A stretch of DNA of 5,590 nt, from positions 1 through 5,590 of the forward strand of contig URTG01000119.1 of the NCBI GenBank assembly GCA_900550705.1, written 5' to 3'. This DNA is from an uncultured Eubacteriales bacterium (lineage in GTDB: Bacteria; Bacillota; Clostridia; Oscillospirales; Oscillospiraceae). Positions 1 to 5,035 of the stretch are shown piece by piece. Position 1 is the first letter of the stretch. Each line of letters starts with the position of its first letter. Position numbers and translations under genes: made by a program. Below the pieces are notes generated by a model that did no database searches, had not been told where the DNA came from, and saw nothing but the letters and a program-made list of their open reading frames with translations.

Positions 1-16
1 GGAGGTTTGACTCCCA

Positions 17-58
17 ATGGACAACAGGGAGAACTATGATTTTGTTTTGCATCTGTGA
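17..58 (+). other. Possible 13-codon leader ORF upstream of tnpW
   Basis: An ATG at 17 opens a 13-residue frame (MDNRENYDFVLHL) ending in TGA at 56-58. A GGAGG lies at 1-5, 11 bases ahead, which is a rather long spacing. The frame is the same as that of the TnpW-like gene at 71, so a single TGA separates them. It may be a leader peptide, a decayed N-terminus of a longer TnpW, or chance. Two other frames are also open from the left edge, one ending at 39 and one at 74, so an upstream gene may end here. I cannot tell which frame is used. Confidence 0.2.
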
Positions 59-70
59 AAGGAGGACGCC

Positions 71-214
71 ATGACTGAAAAGCCCGCTGCGGAAGAATAT
101 GTGTACCATATTGGAAAAATCCGCTTCATCGTCACGCCTGTTTACAAGGAAACGGGAGAGCTGATGCGTGACATCCTTTTGAAGCTGATGCTGGCTGATT
201 TGGAGCCGGTATAA
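71..214 (+). CDS. TnpW-family transposon-encoded small protein
   Basis: A 47-residue protein starting MTEKPAAEEYVYHIGKIRF and ending LMLADLEPV. The 'Y.IGK..F.V.P.Y.E.G' core followed by a leucine-rich helix (about residues 34-45) resembles the TnpW family, which sits just upstream of tnpX/tndX-type recombinases in Clostridia transposons; this assignment is from memory of the family. The biochemical role of TnpW is not established; proximity suggests an accessory or regulatory part in excision or transfer. The start is supported by AAAGGAGG at 58-65, five bases ahead of the ATG. There is no signal peptide or membrane segment. Its codon use is less GC-biased than the backbone genes to the right. 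It is followed by a 220-base gap before the recombinase, which has its own promoter, so the two need not be one transcript. Tn4451 TnpW is reported as somewhat longer (about 60 residues), so the N-terminus here may be short. Confidence 0.7.
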   Translation: MTEKPAAEEYVYHIGKIRFIVTPVYKETGELMRDILLKLMLADLEPV

Positions 215-271
215 AACTTCATGCGTCGGCGGCACACCCTTTTTTGATTTGTGTTCGTGCATGAAGTTTTT
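213..271 (+). terminator. Inverted repeat with T-run after tnpW, possible terminator
   Basis: A perfect 12-base inverted repeat (AAAACTTCATGC at 213-224 and GCATGAAGTTTT at 259-270) begins at the tnpW stop codon and its right arm ends in a T-run. The loop is 34 bases and contains a further possible ACAC/GTGT pairing (234-237 with 251-254). The stem is only moderately GC-rich and the loop is long, so termination would be weak; a recombinase-binding or other DNA role is equally possible. Confidence 0.4.
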
Positions 272-277
272 GTGCAT

Positions 278-310
278 CATTTTCGGTTGCCCCAACGGGG
301 CGAGAAAATG
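278..310 (+). repeat. Two-tier hairpin in recombinase leader region
   Basis: CATTTTC (278-284) pairs with GAAAATG (304-310), and inside it GCCCC (289-293) pairs with GGGGC (297-301) across an AAC loop. The two stems are separated by a small asymmetric internal loop. No T-run follows, so it is not a typical terminator. It lies upstream of the recombinase promoter and could be a protein-binding site or part of an RNA made from tnpW read-through. Confidence 0.5.
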
Positions 311-322
311 GCACATTACGGA

Positions 323-340
323 CGCTATGCTGGCATAGCG
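323..340. repeat. 18-base palindrome, candidate operator
   Basis: CGCTATGC (323-330), a TG spacer, then GCATAGCG (333-340) form perfect dyad symmetry. It ends 16 bases upstream of the -35 box of the recombinase promoter, a usual position for an activator or other dimeric regulator. No matching regulator gene is in the window. Confidence 0.45.
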
Positions 341-356
341 ATTCCCATCGACATCC

Positions 357-385
357 TTAACATGGGCGGTCAGGCGAGGTATAAT
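357..385 (+). promoter_or_regulatory. Sigma-A-type promoter of the recombinase gene
   Basis: TTAACA (357-362) and TATAAT (380-385) are separated by 17 bases. The -35 box matches consensus at five of six positions and the -10 at all six. Transcription would start near 392, giving a leader of roughly 42 bases before the ATG at 435. GTCAGG occurs at 369-374 and again at 389-394, flanking the -10 box. Confidence 0.75.
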
Positions 386-434
386 ATAGTCAGGATGAAT
401 GACCTCTTGCTTGACTGCCAGAGAGGAGGTTTAT

Positions 435-2144
435 ATGAAACAGTCAAGCAAAAAACACGAACTCGGCACAGCCGCTCTCTACTGCCGACTGAGCCGTGAC
501 GATAATATGGACAGCGAGTCCAACAGCATCCAAAATCAGAGGAAGATACTTCAAAAGGCCGCCAAGGACAAAGGGTACACCGACACGGTTTTCTTTGTAG
601 ACGATGGCATCACGGGAACGACCATGAAGCGTCCCGGTTTTCAGAAAATGCTGACCGCTATCGAGGCGGGGTACATCTCGGCGGTGTTCGTCAAAGACCT
701 TTCCCGGCTGGGGCGCAACTACATTGAGGTCGGCAAGCTGACCGAGGAATTTTTCCCGCTTCACGATATACGGCTGGTGGCCGTTTCCGACGGCGTAGAC
801 AGCGACGAGGGCGAGGATGATTTTACTCCGTTCAAGAACATTATGAACGAGTATTACGCCAAGGACATTTCCAAGAAGCGCCGGATCGTGAACAAGATGA
901 AAGGAAATGCAGGCGTTCCGCTTTCTCCGCCGCCCTACGGTTACATCAAAAACCCGGACGATCCCCGCTTTTGGGTGGTAGAGCCGGAAGCTGCCGAGGT
1001 AGTGCGCCGGATCTACCGCATGGCGCTGGAGGGGTACGGGCTGGCAGAAACGGCAGCGCAGCTTGCCGCCGATGGTGTGGTCAATCCCACCTATTACTGG
1101 CGCAGCCGTGGGACAAGCCGGGGCGGATCGAAAAGCACCGTAGAGCCTACCAAATGGGGACACACCACCGTCAAGAAGATCCTCACCTTGCAGGAATATT
1201 GCGGCGATGTCATCAACTTCAAAAGCTACTCCAAGTCCTACAAGATGAAAAAGCGGATCGAGACCCCGGAAGAAAACCGGGCGATCTTCCTCAATGTCCA
1301 TGAGGCTATCATTGACCGCCAGACTTGGGAAAAGGTGCAGGCGCTCCAAAAAGGGACGCGCCGCAAAAAGCCCACGGTCACGCAGGAGCCCAGCGTATTC
1401 TCTGGCCTGCTGAAATGCCCGGAGTGCGGCGGCAACCTCAATTTCCACTTCAACCAGAACAACCACGACATCAAGTTTTTCAGTTGTCAAAATCACAACT
1501 CCGGCTATCGCAAGTGCAGCAAGACGCACTATATCCGGCTGGACTTCTTAGAGCAAGTCGTTTTGTACGAGGTCAAGCGGCTGGCCTGCTTTGCCAGCGA
1601 ATACGAAAATGACTTTATCAAGGCCATGATCGGACGCTCAGCAAAGGTTGCGGAAAATACCGCGCTCCGCAAGCAGCGGGAGCTGGACGCTCTGACCGCC
1701 CGTGACCGGGAACTGGATATGCTCTTTGAACGGCTCTATGAGGACAATGTGGCGGGCAAAATCGACGATGCCCGGTTTGCCAAAATGTCCAAACGCTATG
1801 AACAGGAGCAGGGCGAGAACGCCAAGAAGATCAAGGCGCTGCGGCTGGAACTGAAAAAGGACGAGAGCAAGCGCATGGACATTGACGATTTTCTTGAAAC
1901 GGTGCGGCGGTACACCGATGCGACCACCATTACAAAGCGCATGGTCGCGGAACTGATCGACCACATCGAGGTGTACCACGCCGAAAAGCAGGACGGCGTT
2001 ACCAATCAGCGTGTCGTGATCTACTACAACTGCATCGGCGCTTTCGATGTGCCGGATCGCCGGAAGATCCCGGAGGCCGACATTATCATGGAAACGAGAA
2101 AAGGCGTAGCACTCAGCTACGCCCCGGAACGCCTTGCAGTATGA
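435..2144 (+). CDS. Large serine recombinase, TndX/TnpX type (transposon integrase/excisionase)
   Basis: This 569-residue enzyme is expected to cut and rejoin DNA at the transposon ends during excision and integration. The resolvase-type catalytic domain covers about residues 12-155: AALYCRLSRDD holds the likely nucleophile Ser20 and Arg18, and DLSRLGRN (88-95) holds further active-site arginines. The Recombinase domain follows (about 165-305). A zinc ribbon has Cys328, Cys331, Cys351 and Cys361. Charged, probably coiled-coil segments span about 400-480, and the tail (about 482-540, FLETVRRYTDATTITKRMV onward) resembles DUF4368, characteristic of TnpX/TndX proteins. All domains are present, so it looks intact. 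The ATG at 435 is chosen because AGGAGG at 424-429 precedes it by five bases; an in-frame ATG at 399 would overlap the transcript start and lacks a ribosome site. It probably has its own promoter at 357-385. No xis-like gene lies beside it. Confidence 0.93.
   Translation: MKQSSKKHELGTAALYCRLSRDDNMDSESNSIQNQRKILQKAAKDKGYTDTVFFVDDGITGTTMKRPGFQKMLTAIEAGYISAVFVKDLSRLGRNYIEVGKLTEEFFPLHDIRLVAVSDGVDSDEGEDDFTPFKNIMNEYYAKDISKKRRIVNKMKGNAGVPLSPPPYGYIKNPDDPRFWVVEPEAAEVVRRIYRMALEGYGLAETAAQLAADGVVNPTYYWRSRGTSRGGSKSTVEPTKWGHTTVKKILTLQEYCGDVINFKSYSKSYKMKKRIETPEENRAIFLNVHEAIIDRQTWEKVQALQKGTRRKKPTVTQEPSVFSGLLKCPECGGNLNFHFNQNNHDIKFFSCQNHNSGYRKCSKTHYIRLDFLEQVVLYEVKRLACFASEYENDFIKAMIGRSAKVAENTALRKQRELDALTARDRELDMLFERLYEDNVAGKIDDARFAKMSKRYEQEQGENAKKIKALRLELKKDESKRMDIDDFLETVRRYTDATTITKRMVAELIDHIEVYHAEKQDGVTNQRVVIYYNCIGAFDVPDRRKIPEADIIMETRKGVALSYAPERLAV
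2099..2135 (+). repeat. Strong hairpin with competing pairing at recombinase 3' end
   Basis: GGCGTAGC (2103-2110), loop ACTCA, and GCTACGCC (2116-2123) form a perfect 8-base stem within the last codons of the recombinase. AAGGCG (2101-2106) can instead pair with CGCCTT (2130-2135), so two folds exclude each other. No T-run follows. It may be a messenger-RNA end structure or a DNA site near the transposon terminus. Confidence 0.45.
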
Positions 2145-2154
2145 ACTTTGTGGG

Positions 2155-2210
2155 AAATAAAAAGCAGAGTGTCCATTACAGGATACTCAGATCCCATAAG
2201 GACACTCTGC
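2155..2210 (-). terminator. Rho-independent terminator of tRNA-Pro
   Basis: On the minus strand a perfect 11-base stem, GCAGAGTGTCC (plus 2200-2210) with GGACACTCTGC (plus 2164-2174), is followed by TTTTTATTT (plus 2155-2163). It starts one base after the tRNA CCA end. The 25-base loop can form a small inner hairpin (plus GGAT 2181-2184 with ATCC 2191-2194). On the plus strand there is no T-run, so it should not stop recombinase transcripts efficiently. Confidence 0.75.
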
Positions 2211-2211
2211 A

Positions 2212-2288
2212 TGGTCCGAGTGTCGAGATTCGAACTCGAGGCCTCTTGAACCCCATTCAAGCGCGATACCAAACTTCGCCACACCCGG
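2212..2288 (-). tRNA. tRNA-Pro, anticodon GGG
   Basis: The minus strand folds into a complete 77-base cloverleaf with encoded CCA. The acceptor stem is CCGGGTG/CACTCGG (one G-T pair) with discriminator A. The D stem is GCGA/TCGC with GG in its loop. The anticodon stem CTTGA/TCAAG closes the seven-base loop ATGGGGT, placing GGG at positions 34-36, which reads proline CCC (and CCU) codons. The variable loop is five bases, and the T arm is TCGAG/CTCGA around TTCGAAT. No mismatches or truncation are seen, so the adjacent transposon has not damaged it. It has its own promoter and terminator and reads as a single-gene unit on the same strand as the upstream response regulator. Confidence 0.96.
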
Positions 2289-2328
2289 AAATCTTTACTT
2301 GTCATTGTCTCTGTCAGACAGCTTCTGT

Positions 2329-2357
2329 ATGATAGCACAGCCTTCCGGAAAATGCAA
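2329..2357 (-). promoter_or_regulatory. Promoter of tRNA-Pro
   Basis: On the minus strand TTGCAT (plus 2352-2357) and TATCAT (plus 2329-2334) are 17 bases apart; the -10 matches consensus at five of six positions, the -35 only at three. Transcription would start near 2322, about 34 bases before the mature tRNA. The A/T tracts upstream (2362-2395), including two perfect palindromes, could act as an UP element. An 11-base palindrome, CTGTC-A-GACAG (2311-2321), lies in the leader. Confidence 0.55.
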
Positions 2358-2390
2358 GCCCTTTTTTCGAAAAAATAAAAATTTTTACAA

Positions 2391-2428
2391 AAAAATTCCT
2401 CCGCCTGGAACTGGGCGGAGGAATTTTT
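2391..2428 (-). terminator. Strong bidirectional terminator after the response regulator
   Basis: A perfect 15-base inverted repeat (2391-2405 with 2414-2428; core TTCCTCCGCC / GGCGGAGGAA) encloses an eight-base loop. It starts two bases after the regulator stop on the minus strand, where the stem is followed by a T-run (plus 2388-2395). The plus strand also ends in TTTTT, so it could stop read-through from the transposon side too. Confidence 0.9.
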
Positions 2429-2430
2429 GA

Positions 2431-3138
2431 TCAGTCGTCCAGCATACGGTAGCCGACGCCCAGCTCGGTGTGGATATACTTGGGATCGGAGGGGTTCTCC
2501 TTGAGCTTGCGGCGGATGTTGGCCATGTTGACCCGAAGGATCTGGTTGCTGCTGTTGCCGCCGTAGGGGCCCCAGACGTGCTCCAGGATGAAGTCGTAGG
2601 TCAGGACCTTGCCGGCGTGGATGGCCAGCAGCTCCAGGATCTTGAACTCGTTCTGGGTAAAGTGGATCTCCTCCCCGTCCAGCAGGACGGTATGGCGGGC
2701 GATGTCCACCGTCAGGCCCTTGACGGTATAGGCGCTCTTCTGGAGGCCCTGGCCCTGCTTCAGGCGGTCCATATGGCGCAGGGTGGACCGAATCCGGGCC
2801 AGCAGCTCAGACACACCGAAGGGCTTGACCACATAGTCGTCCGCCCCCATGTCCAGGGCCTTGACCTTCTCCGCCTCCCGGTCCCGGGCGGAGATGATAA
2901 TCACCGGCACCTCCCGGGGCAGGCCGCGGAGCTGGCTGAGGACCTCCAGGCCGTCCATATCCGGCAGGCCCAGGTCCAGCAGCACCAGGTCGGGGCTGTG
3001 AGAGAAAAACAGCGACAGCGCCTCCTTCCCCGTCAGGGCGGGGATGGCCTTGTAGTCGTTGGCGGTGAGGGCGCGGCAGATAAAGTTGCTGATGGTGTGC
3101 TCGTCCTCCACCACCAGAATGGAACGTTTGTCATTCAT
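2431..3138 (-). CDS. KdpE-like OmpR/PhoB-family response regulator
   Basis: A 235-residue cytoplasmic DNA-binding regulator, the expected partner of the histidine kinase encoded just upstream. The receiver domain (about 4-118) shows the acidic pair Glu11-Asp12, phosphorylation site Asp55 in LVLLDLGLPD, switch residue Ser83, and Lys105 in VVKPF. The winged-helix effector domain spans about 137-233, with the family signatures FTQNEFKILELL and the C-terminal IHTELGVGYRM. The sequence resembles KdpE, which activates potassium-transport genes, but no kdpFABC is in view, so the target is unknown. The ATG at 3138 is chosen: it overlaps the kinase stop by eight bases (ATGAATGA), and GGAGGAG (plus 3146-3152) lies seven bases ahead inside the kinase codons, indicating translational coupling. 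A longer in-frame reading from about 3207 would run deep into the kinase and lacks family similarity. Confidence 0.93.
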   Translation of the reverse strand: MNDKRSILVVEDEHTISNFICRALTANDYKAIPALTGKEALSLFFSHSPDLVLLDLGLPDMDGLEVLSQLRGLPREVPVIIISARDREAEKVKALDMGADDYVVKPFGVSELLARIRSTLRHMDRLKQGQGLQKSAYTVKGLTVDIARHTVLLDGEEIHFTQNEFKILELLAIHAGKVLTYDFILEHVWGPYGGNSSNQILRVNMANIRRKLKENPSDPKYIHTELGVGYRMLDD

Positions 3139-4285
3139 AGGAAGTCTCCTCCATAGGAAGGCCGAAGCGGAGCACCGCGCCGCCCTCCGGATCGTTGCCG
3201 GCGGCAAAGAAGCCCCCGTGGGCCTTGATGATACTTTGGCAGGCGGATAGGCCGATGCCCATACCCCGGGTGGAGTCGCTGGACAGGCTTTGATCCAGGG
3301 GACGGCCGGCCTGCACGGCCTGGCAGATCTCCGGGGACAGCCCCTTGCCCCGGTCTCGCACCTCCACCACCGCCCAGTCGTCCTGGCGGAACAGGTGCAG
3401 ACGGATGTGGTCCCGGTCGCCGGAGTGCCGGATGGCGTTTTCCAGCAGATTCACGATGACCTGCTTGATGAGCATAGGCTCCATGGGCAGGTAGAGAATG
3501 TCCTCCGACATATCCAGCTCCACCTTATAGTCCGGAAAGCGGCGGCGGGTGGTGAGAATGGCGTCTCCCGCCACCTCCTCCAGCATCTCGTCCCGCTTTT
3601 TCAGGGGGTAGGAGCCGTCTTGAATGCGGGTGACGGACAGCAGGTTTTCTACCATAACGATCATACCGTCGGCGTCGTTTTTGATGCCCTCCAGCATGGA
3701 GCGGTTTTTCTCTGTGACCTCGCCGCTGCTGAGCAGAACGGACACCGCGCCGGAGATGGCGGTGAGCGGGGTCCGCAGGTCGTGGGATACGGCCCGGAGG
3801 ATGTTGCCCCGGATGGTCTCCCGGGCGGATTGGAGCTGGATGGCGGCCTTCTCCTGGTTCAGCCGCTCGTTCATCTCATACAGTGTTTTGGTGCTCTTTT
3901 CCCGGCGGACGGCCTCGGTGGCCTGCTGCTTCACCCGGGCGGTGAGGGCGCAGACCACGCAGGAGATCACCAGCATGGACAGCATGGCCACCGGGTAGCC
4001 GGTGCGGCTCAGGGAGAACTGGGCGTAGGGGAACATAAAGTAGTAGTTAATGAAGAACGCCCCCAGCAGCGAGGCCACGATCCCATATATGTACCCCGTG
4101 GTCAGCAGCGAAATAAACACCACCGCCAGCACATAGACCAGCGCGGAGTTATTCTCGCCGCCGGTGTGATGGATCAGAATGCCGCTGATCAGATAGCTGC
4201 CCCCCAGAAACAGCGTCGTCACCGCCACGTCCCGGGGCACAGCCGGGAGCCGGTCGTAAATGCGGGAGCCGGTATCGTAAATCAC
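3131..4285 (-). CDS. KdpD-like membrane sensor histidine kinase (DUF4118 sensor, reduced form)
   Basis: A 384-residue inner-membrane kinase. Four closely packed hydrophobic segments (about 20-39, 47-62, 65-82 and 98-116) match the DUF4118 membrane module of KdpD. A helical linker follows (about 118-158), then the HisKA domain with phospho-acceptor His168 in AVSHDLRTPL, and the ATPase domain with N-box Asn283 (VNLLENAIRHS), G1 box DRGKG (311-315) and G2 box RGMGIGLS (340-347). All catalytic motifs are present. Full KdpD is about 900 residues and starts with a KdpD sensor domain and a USP-like domain; both are missing here and the upstream DNA has no room for them, since a divergent gene lies about 200 bases away. 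The stop overlaps the regulator start by eight bases, so the two form an operon. The GTG start at 4285 has no convincing ribosome site; an in-frame ATT at 4312 does (see findings). The signal sensed is unknown. Confidence 0.9.
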   Translation of the reverse strand: MIYDTGSRIYDRLPAVPRDVAVTTLFLGGSYLISGILIHHTGGENNSALVYVLAVVFISLLTTGYIYGIVASLLGAFFINYYFMFPYAQFSLSRTGYPVAMLSMLVISCVVCALTARVKQQATEAVRREKSTKTLYEMNERLNQEKAAIQLQSARETIRGNILRAVSHDLRTPLTAISGAVSVLLSSGEVTEKNRSMLEGIKNDADGMIVMVENLLSVTRIQDGSYPLKKRDEMLEEVAGDAILTTRRRFPDYKVELDMSEDILYLPMEPMLIKQVIVNLLENAIRHSGDRDHIRLHLFRQDDWAVVEVRDRGKGLSPEICQAVQAGRPLDQSLSSDSTRGMGIGLSACQSIIKAHGGFFAAGNDPEGGAVLRFGLPMEETSYE

Positions 4286-4352
4286 CTTACACCAGTGCTT
4301 GATTTTGTTAATAGAGGGTCACATCCTTCCCGCTTCGATGGCTTCTGCCCCT

Positions 4353-4381
4353 ATTATAGCAGAACGAATCCCAAAGGTCAA
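4353..4381 (-). promoter_or_regulatory. Promoter of the kinase-regulator operon
   Basis: On the minus strand TTGACC (plus 4376-4381) and TATAAT (plus 4353-4358) are separated by 17 bases, matching consensus at five and six of six positions. Transcription would start near 4346, about 60 bases before the GTG at 4285. Confidence 0.75.
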
Positions 4382-4429
4382 AGCAGGGACGGGGGATTTT
4401 TTCTGCGGCCTGAGTTTCACACATTTTAC

Positions 4430-4458
4430 TTGCCCTTTTCGCCGGTACGGGCTATAAT
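4430..4458 (+). promoter_or_regulatory. Promoter of the DUF4364/flavoprotein operon
   Basis: TTGCCC (4430-4435) and TATAAT (4453-4458) are 17 bases apart, matching consensus at four and six of six positions. Transcription would start near 4465, only about 20 bases before the ATG at 4488. It is divergent from the kinase promoter, with 48 bases between the two -35 boxes. Confidence 0.7.
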
Positions 4459-4487
4459 AATACTATCTCACAGTGGGAGGTCTCCCT

Positions 4488-5033
4488 ATGTCTACCGTCG
4501 GTTTCATTCAGGACGAACTGGACTTGAAGCTCTTGGTGCTCTATATCATGGCCCGGACTGCCAGCCCGGTCACCTTCCTCCAGCTGCTGGAATCCGCTCT
4601 GTGCGACGAGGGCGTGGACTACTTCTCCCTCACCCAGGCGGTGGAGCACATGGTGGAGACCGGTCAGCTCTCCCGCGAGGGGGACCGCTACGCCATCACC
4701 GAGAAGGGGCGGCGGAACAGCTCCATCTGCGAGAGCAGCCTGCCCTACTCCGTCCGGATGCACTGCGACGAAAACCTGCAAAAGCTCAACGAGGCCCTCC
4801 GGCAGGAGGCTCTGCTGAAGGCCGAGGTCAGTGACAACGGCGACGGCACCTGCTCCCTGGAGCTTCTGCTCAACGATGTGGGCACCCCCCTGCTGCACCT
4901 GTCCCTGCTGGTCCCGAACCGGGAGCAGGCCAGGCTGATGGCCCAGCGCTTCCGGGCGGACCCGTCCGGCTTCTATCACAAGATCACCACCCTCCTGTTG
5001 CAGGAGGACGACCCCAACGGAAAGGAAGAATGA
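4488..5033 (+). CDS. DUF4364 family protein (predicted winged-helix)
   Basis: A 181-residue soluble protein resembling the DUF4364 family, common in Clostridia and of unknown function. Residues about 10-78 read as a winged-helix fold: DLKLLVLYIMA, then FLQLLESAL, a helix around 46-60 (YFSLTQAVEHMVETG), and a wing LSREGDRYAITEKGR. Residues about 95-112 form a charged helix, and the C-terminal half (about 113-172) looks like a mixed alpha/beta ligand or dimer domain. This suggests a transcription regulator, but no ligand or target is known. The ATG at 4488 is preferred because GGGAGG at 4475-4480 precedes it by seven bases; an in-frame GTG at 4473 would cover that ribosome site. It is first in a two-gene operon with the flavoprotein gene and is divergent from the two-component genes. 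Confidence 0.85.
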   Translation: MSTVGFIQDELDLKLLVLYIMARTASPVTFLQLLESALCDEGVDYFSLTQAVEHMVETGQLSREGDRYAITEKGRRNSSICESSLPYSVRMHCDENLQKLNEALRQEALLKAEVSDNGDGTCSLELLLNDVGTPLLHLSLLVPNREQARLMAQRFRADPSGFYHKITTLLLQEDDPNGKEE

Positions 5034-5035
5034 CA

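Larger units (their letters stand above)
1..2155. mobile_element. Right end of a TndX/TnpX-type conjugative or mobilisable transposon (partial)
   Basis: This stretch carries the gene pair typical of one end of Tn1549/Tn5397/Tn4451-like elements of Clostridia: a TnpW-family small protein followed by a large serine recombinase with a DUF4368-type tail. The recombinase gene points out of the element and is the last gene before an apparently chromosomal tRNA gene and two-component operon. The left end and the transfer genes are outside the window. The right boundary is inferred to lie between the recombinase stop (2144) and the tRNA 3' end (2212); 2155 is a nominal value, chosen because the tRNA terminator T-run begins there on the other strand. 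TndX-type enzymes usually leave only a dinucleotide core at the ends, so no long terminal repeat is expected and none was seen. Confidence 0.6.

Noticed and set aside
251..499. Plus-strand 82-residue open frame (starting at GTG 251, with an ATG at 308) before the recombinase
   Set aside because: It runs over the recombinase promoter, ribosome site and first codons, has no good ribosome site of its own, and its protein is not recognisable.
444..1529. Long minus-strand open frame of 361 codons
   Set aside because: It lies wholly opposite the recombinase coding region, shows no domain motifs, and is a composition shadow of the GC-biased codon use.
435..2144. Phage integrase rather than transposon recombinase
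   Set aside because: The RLSRDD catalytic motif, the DUF4368-like tail and the TnpW neighbour favour a TndX/TnpX transposon enzyme; no phage genes are visible.
2212..2288. Possibility that the tRNA is a fragment left by integration
   Set aside because: All stems, the GG of the D loop, the TTC of the T loop and the CCA end are intact, and the gene has its own promoter and terminator.
2117..2338. Short open frames on both strands across the tRNA region
   Set aside because: They overlap a perfect tRNA cloverleaf, its terminator and its promoter and have no ribosome sites.
2470..3156. Plus-strand open frame of 228 codons opposite the response regulator
   Set aside because: Antisense shadow of a clear OmpR-family gene, with no start site or motifs.
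3290..4834. Long plus-strand open frame of 514 codons
   Set aside because: It lies opposite the histidine kinase, crosses both divergent promoters and enters the DUF4364 gene out of frame. Its protein is rich in Gly, His and Gln repeats typical of antisense reading.
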